Origin: Ianthella basta
Lineage: Eukaryota; Porifera; Demospongiae; Verongiida; Ianthellidae
Direction: 5' to 3'
Length of the DNA: 64,000 nucleotides
Assembly (NCBI GenBank): GCA_964019415.1
Contig: OZ025879.1
Coordinates: 7,750,980-7,814,979 of the forward strand
Under the pieces are notes generated by a model. It was not told the DNA's origin, searched no databases, and was given only the letters and a program-made list of their open reading frames with translations. Below, piece after piece: positions 37,350 to 53,300 of this stretch. The position numbers and the translations under genes were made by a program. The first letter of the stretch is position 1, and every line of letters begins with the position of its first letter.

Positions 37350-40300
37350 AATCTTGACTAATCTTACCTTGTCATATCTTGCCAAAGCTTACCTTGTCAT
37401 ATTTTACAAAATCTTGCCTAATCTTACTTTTTCATATCTTGCCAAATCTTGCTTAATCTCACCTTGTCATATCTTGCCAAATTTTGCCAAACATTACCTT
37501 GTCATATCTTGCCAAATCTTGCTTAATTTTACCTTGTCATATCTTGCCAAATCTTGCCAAATCTAATCTTCTCATATCTTGCCAAATCTTGCCAAATATT
37601 ACCTTATCATATCTTGCCAAATCTTGCCAAATCTTATCTTGTCATATCTTGCCAAATCTGGCCAATTATTACCTTGTCATATCTTACCAAATCTTGCCAA
37701 ATCTAATCTTCTCATATCTTGCCAATTCTTGCCGAACCTTACCTTATCATATCTTGCCAAATCTTGCCAAATATTCCCTTGTCATATCTTGCCAAGTCTT
37801 GCCAAATCTTATCTTGTCATATCTTGCCAAATCTTGCCTAATCTTACCTTCATATCTTGCTTAATCTTGCCAAATCTTAACTTGTCATATCTTGCCAAAT
37901 CTTGCCTAAATCTTACTTTTTCATATCTAGCCAAATCTTGCTTAATCTTACCATGTCATATCTTGCTAAATCTTGCTAAATCTTACCTTCAGTTCTCATA
38001 TCTTGCCAAATCTTGCCTTATCTTACTTTTCATATCTTGCCAAATCTTGCTTAATCTTACCTTGTCATATCTTGCCAAATCTTACCAAATCTTACCTTGT
38101 CATATCTCGCCAAATCTTGCCTAATCTAGCGAAATCTTACCTTGTCAAATCTTGCCAAATCTTGACTAATCTTTCCTTGTCATATCTTGCCAAATCTTGC
38201 CAAATCTTACCTTGTCATATCTTGCCAAATCTTGCCAAATCTTACCTTGTCATATCTTGCAAAATCTTGCCAAATCTTACCTTGTCATAGCTCACCAAAT
38301 CTTGCCTAATCTTGCCAAATCTTACCTTGTCATATCTTGCCAAATCTTGACTAATCTTACCTTGTCATATCTTGCTAAAGCTTACCTTGTCATATTTTAT
38401 CAAATCTATCCTAATCTTACTTTTTCATATCTTGCCAAATCTTGCTTATTCTCACCTTGTCATATCTTGCCAAATTTTTTCAAACATTACCTTGTCATAT
38501 CTTGCCAAATCTTGCTTAATTTTACCTTGTCATATCTTGCCAAATCTTGCCAAATCTAATCTTCTCATTTCTTGCCAAATCTTGCCAAATATTACCTTAT
38601 CATATCTTGCCAAATCTTGCCAAAACTTATCTTGTCATATCTTGCCAAATCTGGCCAAATATTACCTTGTCATATCTTACCAATTCTTGCCGAATCTACC
38701 TTATCATATCTTGCCAAATCTTGCCAAATACTCCCTTCTCATATCTTGCCAAGTCTTGCCAAATCTTATCTTGTCATATCTTGCCAAATCTTGCCTAATC
38801 TTACCTTCATATCTTGCTTAATCTTGCCAAATTTTAACTTGCCATATCTTGCCGAATCTTACCTAATCTTACTTTTTCATATGTAGCCAAATCTTGCTTA
38901 ATCTTGCCATGTCATATCTTGCCAAATCTTGCCAAATCTTACCTTCAGTTGTCATATCTTGCCAATTCTTGCCTTATATTACTTTTCATATCTTGCCAAA
39001 TCTTGCTTAATCTTACCTTGTCATAACTTGCCAAATCTTACCAAATCTTACCTTGTCATATCTCGCCAAATCTTGCCTAATCTTGCCAAATCTTACCTTG
39101 TCATATCTTGCCAAATCTTGACTAATCTTACCTTGTCATATCTTGCCAAATCTTGACTAATCTTACCTTGTCATATCTTGCCAAATCTTGCCAAATCTTA
39201 CCTTGTCATATCTTACCAAATCTTGCTTAATCTTACCTTGTCATATCTTGCCAAATCTTGCCAAATCTTACCTTGTCATATCTTGCCAAATCTTGCCAAA
39301 TCTTACCTTGTCATATCTTGCAAAATCTTGCCAAATCTTACCTTGTCATAGCTCGCCAAATCTTGCCTAATCTTGCCAAATCTTACCTTGTCATATCTAG
39401 CCAAATCTTGACTAATCCTACCTTGTCATATCTTGCCAAATATTGCCGAATCTTACCTTGTCATATCTTGCCATATCTTGCCAATTCTTACCTTGTCATG
39501 TCTTACCAAAACTTGCTTAATCTTACCTTGTCATATCTTGCCAAATCTTGCCAAATCTTATCTTGTCATATTTTGCCAAATCTTGCCAAATATTACCTTG
39601 ACATATCTTGCCTAATCTTGCCAAAACTTACCTTGTCCTATCCTGCCAAATCTTGCCGAATCTTACCTTGTCATATCTTACGAAATCTTGCCAAATCTTG
39701 CCAAATCTTACTTTGTCATATCTTGCCTAATCTTGCTTAATCTTACCTTGTCATATCTTGCCAAATCTTGCTTTATCTTACCTTATTCTATCTTGCCAAA
39801 TCTTGCCTATTCTTACTTTTTCATATCTTGCCAAATCTTGCTTAATCTTACCTTGTCATATCTTGCCAAATCTTGCCAAATCTTACCTTGTCATATCTCG
39901 CCAAATCTTGCCAAATCTTACCTTGTCATATCTTGCCAAATTTTGTCAAAACTTACCTTGTCATATCTTGCCTAATCTTGCCAAATCTTACATTGCCATA
40001 TTTTGCCAAATCATGCCTAATCTTACTTTGTCATATCGTGCCAAATCTTGCCAAATCGTACTTTGTCATATCTTGCCAAATCTTGCCATATCTTCCCTTG
40101 TCATATCTTGCCAAATCATGACTAATCTTACCTTGTCATATCTTGCTTAATCTTACTAAATCTTACATTGTCATATATTGCCAAATCTTGCCAAATCTTA
40201 TCTTGTCATATCTTGCCAAATCTTGCTTAATCTTACTAAATCTTACATTGTCATATATTGCCAAATCTTGCCAAATCTTACCTTGTCATATCTTGCAAAA

Positions 40301-43300
40301 TCTTGCTTAATCTTACCTTGTCATATCTTGCCTAATCTTGCCAAATCTTGCCAAATCTTACCTTGTCATATCTTGCCAAATCTTGCCAAATCTTACTTTG
40401 TCATATCTTACCAAATCTAGCTTAATCTTACCTTGTCATATCTTGCCAAATCTTGCCAAATATTACCTTGTCATATCTTGCCTAATCTTGCCAAAACTTA
40501 CCTTGTCCTATCCTGCCAAATCTTGCCGAATCTTACCTTGTCATATCTTACGAAATCTTGCCAAATCTTGCCAAATCTTACCTTGTCATATCTTGCCAAA
40601 TCTTACTTAATCTTACCTTGTCATATCTTGCCAAATCTTGCTTTATCTTACCTTATTCTATCTTGCCAAATCTTGCCAAGTCTTACCTTTAAGTTGTCAT
40701 ATCTTGCCAAATCTTGCCTATTCTTACTTTTTCATATCTTGCCAAATCTTGCTTAATCTTACCATGTCATATCTTGCCAAATCTTGCCAAATCTTACCTT
40801 GTCATATCTCGCCAAATCTTGCCAAATCTTACCTTGTCATATCTTGCCAAATTTTGTCAAAACTTACCTTGTCAAATTTGCCTAATCTTGCCAAATCTTA
40901 CGTTGCCATATTTTGCCAAATCATGCCTAATCTTACTTTGTCATATCGTGCCAAATCTTGCCAAATCGTACTTTGTCATATCTTGCCAAATCTTGCCTAA
41001 TCTTACCTTGTCATATCTTGCCAAATCATGACTAATCTTACCTTGTCATATCTTGCTTAATCTTACTAAATCTTACATTGTCATATATTGCCAAATCTTA
41101 CCAAATCTTATCTTGTCATATCTTGCCAAATCTTGCTTAATCTTACTAAATCTTACATTGTCATATATTGCCAAATCTTGCCAAATCTTACCTTGTCATA
41201 TCTTGCCAAATCTTGCTTAATCTTACCTTGTCATATCTTGCCTAATCTTGCCAAATCTTGACTAATCTTACCTTGTCATATCTTGCCAAATCTTACCTTG
41301 TCATATTTTACCAAATCTTGCCTAATCTTACTTTTTCATATCTTGCCAAATCTTGCTTAATCTCACCTTGTCATATCTTGCCAAATTTTGTCAAACATTA
41401 CCTTGTCATATCTTGCCAAATCTTGCCAAATCTAATCTTCTCATATCTTGCCAAATCTTGCCAAATATTACCTTATCATATCTTGCCAAATCTTGCCAAA
41501 TCTTATCTTGTCATATCTTGCCAAATCTGGCCAATTATTACCTTGTCATATCTTACCAAATCTTGCCAAATCTAATCTTCTCATATCTTGCCAATTCTTG
41601 CCGAACCTTACCTTATCATATCTTTCCAAATCTTGCCAAATATTCCCTTGTCATATCTTGCCAAGTCTTGCCAAATCTTATCTTGTCATATCTTGCCAAA
41701 TCTTGCCTAATCTTACCTTCATATCTTGCTTAATCTTGCCAAATCTTAACTTGTCATATCTTGCCAAATCTTACCTAATCTTACTTTTTCATATCTAGCC
41801 AAATCTTGCTTAATCTTACCATGTCATATCTTGCTAAATCTTGCTAAATCTTACCTTCAGTTGTCATATCTTGCCAAATCTTGCCTTATCTTACTTTTCA
41901 TATCTTGCCAAATCTTGCTTAATCTTACCTTGTCATATCTTGCCAAATCTTACCAAATCTTACCTTGTCATATCTCGCCAAATCTTGCCTAATCTAGCGA
42001 AATCTTACCTTGTCATATCTTGCCAAATCTTGACTAATCTTACCTTGTCATATCTTGCCAAATCTTGCCAAATCTTACCTTGTCATATCTTGCCAAATCA
42101 TGACAAATCTTACCTTGTCATATCTTGCCAAATCTTGCCAAATCTTACCCTGTCATAGCTCGCCAAATCTTGCCTAATCTTGCCAAATCTTACCTTGTCA
42201 TATCTTGCCAAATCTTGACTAATCTTACCTTGTCATATCTTGCCAAAGCTTACCTTGCCATATTTTACCAAATCTTGCCTAATCTTACTTTTTCATATCT
42301 TGCCAAATCTTGCTTAATCTCACCTTGTCATATCTTGCCAAATTTTGTCAAACATTACCTTGTCATATCTTGCCAAATCTTGCTTAATTTTACCTTGTCA
42401 TATCTTGCCAAATCTTGCCAAATCTAATCTTCTCATTTCTTGCCAAATCTTGCCAAATATTACCTTATCATATCTTGCCAAATCTTGCCAAAACTTATCT
42501 TGTCATATCTTGCCAAATCTGGCCAAATATTACCTTGTCATATCTTACCAATTCTTGCCGAATCTACCTTATCATATCTTGCCAAATCTTGCCAAATACT
42601 CCCTTCTCATATCTTGCCAAGTCTTGCCAAATCTTATCTTGTCATATCTTGCCAAATCTTGCCTAATCTTACCTTCATATCTTGCTTAATCTTGCCAAAT
42701 CTTAACTTGCCATATCTTGCCAAATCTTACCTAATCTTACTTTTTCATATCTAGCCAAATCTTGCTTAATCTTGCCATGTCATATCTTGCCAAATCTTGC
42801 CAAATCTTACCTTCAGTTGTCATATCTTGCCAATTCTTGCCTTATATTACTTTTCATATCTTGCCAAATCTTGCTTAATCTTACCTTGTCATAACTTGCC
42901 AAATCTTACCAAATCTTACCTTGTCATATCTCGCCAAATCTTGCCTAATCTTGCCAAATCTTACCTTGTCATATCTTGCCAAATCTTGACTAATCTTACC
43001 TTGTCATATCTTGCCAAATCTTGCCAAATCTTACCTTGTCATATCTTGCCAAATCTTGCCAAATCTTACCTTGTCATATCTTACCAAATCTTGCTTAATC
43101 TTACCTTGTCAAATCTTGCCAAATCTTGCCAAATCTTACCTTGTCATATCTTGCCAAATCTTGCCAAATCTTACCTTGTCATATCTTGCAAAATCTTGCC
43201 AAATCTTACCTTGTCATAGCTCGCCAAATCTTGCCTAATCTTGCCAAATCTTACCTTGTCATATCTTGCCAAATCTTGACTAATCTTACCTTGTCATATC

Positions 43301-44310
43301 TTGCCAAATATTGCCGAATCTTACCTTGTCATATCTTGCCATATCTTGCCAATTCCTACCTTGTCATGTCTTACCAAAACTTGCTTAATCTTACCTTGTC
43401 ATATCTTGCCAAATCTTGCCAAATCATATCTTGTCATATTTTGCCAAATCTTGCCAAATATTACCTTGACATATCTTGCCTAATCTTGCCAAAACTTACC
43501 TTGTCCTATCCTGCCAAATCTTGCCGAATCTTACCTTGTCATATCTTACGAAATCTTGCCAAATCTTGCCAAATCTTACCTTGTCATATCTTGCCTACTC
43601 TTGCTTAATCTTACCTTGTCATATCTTGCCAAATCTTGCTTTATCTTACCTTATTCTATCTTGCCAAATCTTGCCTATTCTTACTTTTTCATATCTTGCC
43701 AAATCTTGCTTAATCTTACCTTGTCATATCTTGCCAAATCTTGCCAAATCTTACCTTGTCATATCTTGACAAATCTTGACTAATCTTACCTTGACATATC
43801 TTACCAAATCTTGCCAAATCTTACCTTGTCATATCTTGCCTAATCTTGCCAAATCTTACGTTGCCATATTTTGCCAAATCATGCCTAATCTTACTTTGTC
43901 ATATCGTGCCAAATCTTGCCAAATCGTACTTTGTCATATCTTGCCAAATCTTGCCAAATCTTCCCTTGTCATATCTTGCCAAATCATGACTAATCTTACC
44001 TTGTCATATCTTGCTTAATCTTACTAAATCTTACATTGTCATATATTGCCAAATCTTGCCAAATCTTACCTTGTCATATCTTGCCAAATCTTGCTTAATC
44101 TTACCTTTCATATCTTGCCTAATCTTGCCAAATCTTGCCGAATCTTACCTTGCCATATCTTTCCAAATCTTGCCAAATCTTGCCAAATCTTACCTTGTCA
44201 TATCTTGCCAAATCTTGCCGAATCTTACTTTGTCATATCTTACCAAATCTAGCTTAATCTTACCTTGTCATATCTTGCCAAATCTTGCCAAATATTACCT
44301 TGTCATATCT
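37350..44310 (+). repeat. About 3.9-kb higher-order repeat in family D
   Basis: Blocks about 37350-40480 and 41250-44310 carry the same ordered series of variant units. The offset is about 3904 bases before 37500 and 3868-3869 bases after it; the step is one 35-bp unit present only in the first copy. A partial third block from about 45490 matches the second at an offset near 3270. Indels between copies are close to multiples of the unit. Confidence 0.75.
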
Positions 44311-47300
44311 TGCGAAATCTTGCCCAATCTTACCTTGTTATATCTTAACAAATCTTGCCAAATCTTACCATGTCATATCTTGCCAAATCTTGCTTAATCT
44401 TGCTTAATCTTACCTCGTCATATCTTGCCAAATCTTGCCAAATCTTACCTTGTCATATCTCGCTAAATCTTGCCTAATCTTGCCAATTCTTAGCTTTTCA
44501 TATTTTGCCAAATCTAGCCTAATCTTACTTTTTCATATCTTGCCAAATCTTGCCAAATCTTACCTTGTCATATCTTGCCAAATCCTGCCAAATCTTACCT
44601 TGTCATATCTTGCCAACTCTTGCCAAATCTTACCTTGTCATATCTTACCAAATCTAGCTTAATCTTACCTTGTCATATCTTGCCAAATCTTGCCAAATCT
44701 TACCTTGTCATATCGTGCCAAATCTTGCCTAATCTTACTTTTCATATCTTGCCAAATCTTGCTTAATCTTACCTTGTCTTATCTTGCCATATCTTGCCAA
44801 ATCTTATCTTCTCATATCTTGCCAAATCTTGCCAAATAATACCTTATCATATCTTGCCATATCTTGCCAAATCTTACCTTGTCATATATTGCCAGATCTT
44901 GCCAAATATTACCTTGTCATATCTTGCCAAATCTTGCCAAATCTTGCCAAATCTTACCTTGTCATATCTTGCCAAATCTTGCCTAATCTTACCTTCATAT
45001 CTTGCTTAATCTTGCCAAATCTTAACTTGTCATATCTTGCCATATCTTGCCTAATCTTACCTATTCATATCTAGCCAAATCTTGCTTAGTCTTACCATGT
45101 CATATCTTGCAAAATCTTGCCAAATCTTACCTTCAGTTGTCATATTTTGCAAAATCTTGCCTTATCTTACTTTTCATATCTTGCCAAATCTTGCTTAATC
45201 TTACATTGTCATATCTTGCCAAATCTTACCAAATCTTACCTTGTGATATCTCGCCAAATCTTGCCTAATCTAGCGAAATCTTACCTTGTCATATCTTGCC
45301 AAATCTTGACTAATCTTACCTTGTCATATCTTGCCAAATCTTGCCAAATCTTACCTTGTCATATCTTGCCAAATCTTGCCAAATCTTACCTTGTCATATC
45401 TTGCAAAATCTTGCCAAATCTTACCCTGTCATAGCTCGCCAAATCTTGCCTAATCTTGCCTAATCTTACCTTGTCATATCTTGCCAAATCTTGACTAATC
45501 TTACCTTGTCATATCTTGCCAAAGCTTACCTTGTCATATTTTACCAAATCTTGCCTAATCTTACTTTTTCATATCTTGCCAAATCTTGCTTAATCTCACC
45601 TTGTCATATCTTGCCAAATTTTGTCAAACATTACCTTGTCATATCTTGCCAAATCTTGCTTAATTTTACCTTGTCATATCTTGCCAAATCTTGCCAAATC
45701 TAATCTTCTCATATCTTGCCAAATCTTGCCAAATATTACCTTATCATATCTTGCCAAATCTTATCTTGTCATATCTTGCCAAATCTGGCCAAATATTACC
45801 TTGTCATATCTTACCAATTCTTGCCGAATCTACCTTATCATATCTTGCCAAATCTTGCCAAATATTCCCTTATCATATCTTGCCAAGTCTTGCCAAATCT
45901 TATCTTGTCATATCTTGCCAAATCTTGCCTAATCTTACCTTCATATCTTACTTAATCTTGCCAAATCTTAACTTGCCATATCTTGCCAAATCTTGCCTAA
46001 TCTTACTTTTTCATATCTAGCCAAATCTTGCTTAATCTTACCATGTCATATCTTGCCCAATCTTGCCAAATCTTACCTTCAGTTGTCATATCTTGCCAAA
46101 TCTTGCCTTATATTTCTTTTCATATCTTGCCAAATCTTGCTTAATCTTACCTTGTCATATCTTGCCAAATCTTACCAAATCTTACCTTGTCATATCTCGC
46201 CAAATCTTGCCTAATCTTGCCAAATCTTACCTTGTCATATCTTGCCAAATCTTGACTAATCTTACCTTGTCATATCTTGCCAAATCTTGCCGAATCTTAC
46301 CTTGTCATATCTTGCCAAATCTTGCCAAATCTTAACTTGTCATATCTTACAAAATCTTGCTTAATCTTACCTTGTCATATCTTGCCAAATCTTGCCAAAT
46401 CTTACCTTGTCATATCTTACAAAATCTTGCCAAATCTTACCTTGTCATAGCTCGCCAAATCTTGCCTAATCTTGCCAAATCTTACCCTGTCATATCTTGC
46501 CAAATCTTGACTAATCTTACCTTGTCATATCTTGCCAAATATTGCCGAATCTTACCTTGTCATATCTTGCCATATCTTGCCAATTCTTACCTTGTCATGT
46601 CTTACCAAAACTTGCTTAATCTTACCTTGTCATATCTTGCCAAATCTTGCTTAATCTCACCTTGTCATATCTTGCCAAATTTTGTCAAACATTACCTTGT
46701 CATATCTTGCCAAATCTTGCTTAATTTTACCTTGTCATATCTTGCCATATCTTGCCAATTCTTATCTTGTCATGTCTTACCAAAACTTGCTTAATCTTAC
46801 CTTGTCATATCTTGCCAAATCTTGCTTAATCTCACCTTGTCATATCTTGCCAAATTTTGTCAAACATTACCTTGTCATATTTTGCCAAATCTTACCAAAT
46901 ATTACCTTGACATATCTTGCCTAATCTTGCCAAAACTTACCTTGTCCTATCCTGCCAAATCTTGCCGAATCTTACCTTGTCATATCTTACGAAATCTTGC
47001 CAAATCTTGCCAAATCTTACTTTGTCATATCTTGCCTAATCTTGCTTAATCTTACCTTGTCATATCTTGCCAAATCTTGCTTTATCTTACCTTATTCTAT
47101 CTTGCCAAATCTTGCCTATTCTTACTTTTTCATATCTTGCCAAATCTTGCTTAATCTTACCTTGTCATATCTTGCCAAATCTTACTTTATCTTACCTTAT
47201 CCTATCTTGCCAAATCTTGCCAAGTTTTACCTTTAAGTTGTCATATCTTGCCAAATCTTGCCTATTCTTACTTTTTCATATCTTGCCAAATCTTGCTTAA

Positions 47301-50300
47301 TCTTACCTTGTCATATCTTGCCAAATCTTGCCAAATCTTACCTTGTCATATCTCGCTAAATCTTGTCTAATCTTGCCAATTCTTAGCTTTTCATATCTTG
47401 CCAAATCTAGCCTAATCTTACTTTTTCATATCTTGCCAAATCTTGCCAAATCTTACCTTGTCATATCTTGCCAAATCTTGCCAAATCTTACCTTGCCATA
47501 TCTTGCCAAATCTTGCCAAATCTTACCTTGTCATATCTTGCCAATTCTTGCCTAATCTAACTTTTTCATATCTTTCCAAATCTTGCTTAACCTTACCTTG
47601 TCACATCTTGCCAAATCTTGACTAATCCTACCTTTTCACATCTTGCCAAATCTTGCCTAATCTTACTTTTTCAAATCTTGCCAAATCTTGCTTAATCTTA
47701 CCTTGTCATATCTTGCCAAATCTTGCCAAATCTTACCTTGTCATATCTTGCCAAATCTTGCCAAATCTTACCTTGTCATATCTTACCAAATCTAGTTTAA
47801 TCTTACCTTGTCATATCTTGCCAAATCTTGCCAAATCTTACCATGTCATATCTTGCCTAATCTTGCCTAATATTACTTTTTCATATCTTGCCAAATCTTG
47901 CTTAGTCTTACCTTGTCATATCTTGCCAAATCTTGCCAAATCGTACCTTGTCGTATCTCGCCAAATCTTGCCTAATCTTGCCAAATCTTACCTTGTCATA
48001 TCTTGACAAATCTTGACTAATCTTACCTTCACATATCTTACCAAATCTTGCCAAATCTTACCTTGTCATATCTTGCCTAATCTTGCCAAATTCTTCTTTG
48101 TCATATCTTGCCAAATCTTTCCGAATCTTACTTTGTCATATGTTTCCAAATCTTGCCTAATCTTGCCAAATCTTACCTTGTCATATCTTGCCAAATCTTG
48201 CCAAATCTTACCTTGTCATATCTCGCCAAATCTTGCCAAATCTTGTCAAATCTTATCTTGTCATATCTCGCCAAATCTTACCAAATCTTGCCAAATCTTA
48301 CCTTGTCATATCTTGCAAAATCTTGCCAAATCTTACTCTTTCATATCTTGCCAAATCTTGCTTAATCTTACCTTGTCATATCTTGCCAAATCTTGCCAAA
48401 TCTTACCTTGTCATATCTTGCCAAATCTAGCCAAATCTTACCTTGTCATATCTTACCAAATCTCGCTTAATCTTACCTTGTCATATCTTGCCAAATCTTG
48501 CCAAATATTACCTTGCCATATCTTGCAAAATCTTGCCAAATATTACGTTGTCAAATCTTAACAAATCTTGCCAAATCTTACCATGTCATATCTTGCCAAA
48601 TCTTGCTTAATCTTGCTTAATCTTACCTCGTCATATCTTGCCAAATCTTGCCAAATCTTATCTTGTCATATCTCGCTAAATCTTGCCTAATCTTGCCAAA
48701 TCTTACCTTGTCATATCTTGCCAAATCTAACCTAATCTTACTTTTTCATATCTTGCCAAATCTTGCCTAATCTAACTTTTTCATATCTTTCCAAATCTTG
48801 CTTAACCTTACCTTGTCATATCTTGCCAAATCTTGCCAAATCTTACCTTGTCACATCTTGCCAAATCTTGCCTAATCTTACTTTTTCAAATCTTGCCAAA
48901 TCTAGCTTAATCTTACCTTGTCATATCTTGCCAAATCTTGCCAAATCTTACCTTGTCATATCTTGCCAAATCTTGCCAAATCTTACCTTGTCATATCTTA
49001 CCAAATCTTGCTTAATCTTACCTTGTCGTATCTTGCCAAGTCTTGCCAAATCTTACCTTGTCATAACTTGCCAAATCTTACCTAATCTTACTTTTTCATA
49101 TCTTGCCAAATCTTGACTAATCTTACCTTGTCATATCTTGACAAATCTTGCCGAATCTTACCTTGTCATATCTTGCCAAATCTTACCAAATCTTAACTTG
49201 TCATTTCTTACCAAATCTTGCTTAATCTTTCCTTGTCATATCTTGCCAAATCTTGATTAATCTTACTTTGTCATATCTTGCCAAATCTTGCTTAATCTTA
49301 CTTTTTCATATCTTGCCTAATCTTGCCAAATATTACCTTGTCATTCCTTGCCAAATCTTGCCAAATCTTACTTTGTCATATCTTACCAAATCTTGCTTAA
49401 TCTTACCTTGTCATATCTTGCCTAATCTTGCCAAATCTTGCCGAATCTTACCTTGCCATATCTTTCCAAATCTTGCCAAATCTTGCCAAATCTTACCTTG
49501 TCATATCTTGCCAAATCTTGCCAAATCTTACTTTGTCATATCTAACCAAATCTAGCTTAATCTTACCTTGTCATATCTTGCCAAATCTTGCCAAATATTA
49601 CCTTGTCATATCTTAAGAAATCTTGCCAAATTTTACCATGTCATATCTTGCCAAATCTTGCTTAATCTTGCTTAATCTTACCTCTTCATATCTTGCCAAA
49701 TCTTGCCAAATCTTACCTTGTCGTATCTCGCTAAATCTTGCCTAATCTTGCCAATTCTTAGCTTTTCATATCTTGCCAAATCTAGCCTAATCTTACTTTT
49801 TCATATCTTACCAAATATTGCCAAATCTTACCTTGTCATATCTTGCCAAATCTTGCCAAATCTTACCTTGTCATATCTTGCCAAATCTTGCCAAATCTTA
49901 CCTTGTCATATCTTACCAAATCTAGCTGAATCTTGTCTTGTCATATCTTGCCAAATCTTGCCAAATCTTACCTTGTCATATCTTGCCAATTCTTGCCTAA
50001 TCTAACTTTTTCATATCTTTCCAAATCTTGCTTAACCTTACCTTGTCACATCTTGCCAAATCTTGACTAATCTTACCTTGTCACATCTTGCCAAATCTTG
50101 CCTAATCTTACTTTTTCAAATCTTGCCAAATCTTGCTTAATCTTACCTTGTCATATCTTGCGAAATCTTGCCAAATCTTACCTGGTCATATCTTGCCAAA
50201 TCTTGCCAAATCTTACCTTGTCATATCTTACCAAATCTAGCTTAATCTTACCTTGTCTTATCTTGCCAAATCTTGCCTAATCTTACCATGTCATATCTTG

Positions 50301-53300
50301 CCTAATCTTGCCTAATATTACTTTTTCATATCTTGCCAAATCTTGCTTAGTCTTACCTTGTCATATCTTGCCAAATCTTGCCAAATCGTACCTTGTCGTA
50401 TCTCGCCAAATCTTGCCTAATCTTACCAAATCTTACCTTGTCATATCTTGACAAATCTTCACTAAACTTACCTTGACATATCTTACCAAATCTTGCCAAA
50501 TCTTACCTTGTCATATCTTGCCTAATCTTGCCAAATTCTACTTTGTCATATCTTCCCAAATCTTTCCGAATCTTACTTTGTCATATGTTTCCAAATCTTG
50601 CCTAATCTTGCCAAAGCTTACCTTGTCATATCTTGCCAAATCTTGCTTAATCTTACCTTGTCATATCTCGCCAAATCATGCCAAATCTTGTCAAATCTTA
50701 TCTTGTCATATCTCGCCAAATCTTACCAAATCTTGCCAAATCTTACCTTGTCATATCTTGCAAAATCTTGCCAAATCTTACTCTTTCATATCTTGCCAAA
50801 TCTTGCTTAATCTTACCTTGTCATATCTTACCAAATCTAGCTTAATCTTACCTTTTCATATCTTGCCAAATCTTGCAAAATATTACCTTGCCATATCTTG
50901 CGAAATCTTGCCAAATATTACCTTGTCATATCTTAACAAATCTTGCCAAATCTTACCATGCCATATCTTGCCAAATCTTGCTTAATCTTGCTTAATCTTA
51001 CCTCGTCATATCTTTCCAAATCTTGCCAAATCTTACCTTGTCATATCTCGCTAAATCTTGCCTAATCTTGCCAATTCTTAGCTTTTCATATCTTGCCAAA
51101 TCTAGCCTAATCTTACTTTTTCATATCTTGCCAAATCTTGCCAAATCTTACCTTGTCATATCTTGCCAAATCTTGCCATATGTTGCCAAATCTTGCCAAA
51201 TCTTACCTTGTCATATCTTGCCAATTCTTGCCTAATCTAACTTTTTCATATCTTTCCAAATCTTGCTTAACCTTGCCTTGTGATACCTTGCCAAATCTTG
51301 CCAAATCTTACCTTGTCACATCTTGCCAAATCTTGCCTAATCTTACTTTTTCAAATCTTGCCAAATCTAGCTTAATCTTACCTTGTCATATCTTGCCAAA
51401 TCTTTCCAAATCTTACCTTGTCATATCTTGCCAAATCTTGCCAAATCTTACCTTGTCATATCTTGCCTAATCTTGCCTAATATTACTTTTTCATATCTTG
51501 CCAAATCTTGCTTAATCTTACCTTGTCATATCTTGCCAAATCTTGCCAAATCGTACCTTATCATATCTCGCCAAATCTTGCCTAATCTTGCCAAATCTTA
51601 CCTTGTCATATCTTGACAAATCTTGACTAATCTTACCTTGACATATCTTACCAAATCTTGCCAAATCTTACCTTGTCATATCTTACCAAATCTTGTTTAA
51701 TCTTACCTTCTCATATCTTGCCAAATCTTGCCTAATCTTACCTTGTCATATCTTGCCTAATCTTGCCAAATTCTACATTGTCATATCTTGCCAAATCTTT
51801 CCGAATCTTACTTTGTCATATGTTTCCAAATCTTGCCTAATCTTGCCAAATCTTACCTTGTCATATCTTGCCAAATCTTGCCAAATCTTACTTTGTCATA
51901 TCTTACCAAATCTTGCCAAATCTTGTCAAATCTTATCTTGTCGTATCTCACCAAATCTTTCCAAATCTTGCCAAATCTTACCTTGTCATATCTTGCCAAA
52001 TCTTGCCAAATCTTACTCTTTCGTATCTTGCCAAATCTTGCCAAATCTTACCTTGTCTCATCTTGCCAAATCTTAACTCATCTTACTTTTTCATATCTTG
52101 CCAAATCCTGCTTAATCTTACCTTGTCGTATCTTGCCAAATCTTGCCAAATCTTACCTTGTCAGATCTCGCCAAATCTTGTCATATCTTGCCAAATCTTG
52201 CCGAATCTTACCTTGTCACATCTTGCAAAATCTTAACTTGTCATATATTACCAAATCTTGCTTAATCTTACCTTGTCATATCTTGCCAAATCTTGCCAAA
52301 TCTTATCTTGTCATATCTTGCCAAATCTTGCCAAATATTACCTTATCATATCTTGCAAATCTTGCCAAATCTTACCTTGTCATATCTTGCCAAATCTTGC
52401 CCAATCTTACTTTGTCATATCTAGCCTAATCTTACCAAATCTTACCTTGTCATATCTTGCCAAATCTTACCGAATCTTACCTTGTCATATCTTGCCAAAT
52501 CTTGCCAAATTTTACCTTGTCATATCTTGCCAAATCTTGCCAAATCTTATCTTGTCATATCTTGCCAAATCTTACCTAATTTAACCTTGTCATATCTTGC
52601 CAAATTTTGCCTAATCTAACTTTTTCATATCTTTCCAAATCTTGCTTAACCTTACCTTGTCATATCATGCCAAATCTTGCCAAATCTTACCTTGTCATAT
52701 CTTGCCAAATCTTGCCTAATCTTACTTTTTCAAATCTTGCCAAATCTTGCTTAATCTTACCTTGTCATATCTTGCCAAATCTTGCCAAATCTTACCTTGT
52801 CATATCTAGCCAAATCTTGCCTAATCTTACCTTGTCATATCTTACCAAATCTAGCTTAATCTTAACTTGTCATATCTTGCCAAATCTTGCCAAATCTTAC
52901 CATGTCATATCTTGCCTAATCATGCCTAATATTACTTTCATATCTTGCCAAATCTTGCTTAGTCCTACCTTGTCATATCTTGCCAAATCTTGCCAAATCT
53001 TACCTTGTCGTATCTCGCCAAATCTTGCCTAATCTTGCCAAATCTTACCTTGTCATATCTTGCCAAATCTTGACTAATCTTACCTTGTCATATCTTGCCA
53101 AATCTTACCTTGTCATATCTTGCCAAATCTTGCCTAATCTTACTTTTTCACATCTTGCCAAATCTTGCTTAATCTTACCTTGTCATATCTTGCCAAATCT
53201 TGCCAAATCTTACCTTGTCATATCTTGCCAAATCTTGCCAAATCTTACCTTGTCATATCTTGCCAAATCTTGCTAAATCTAGCCAAATCCAACTTTGTCA

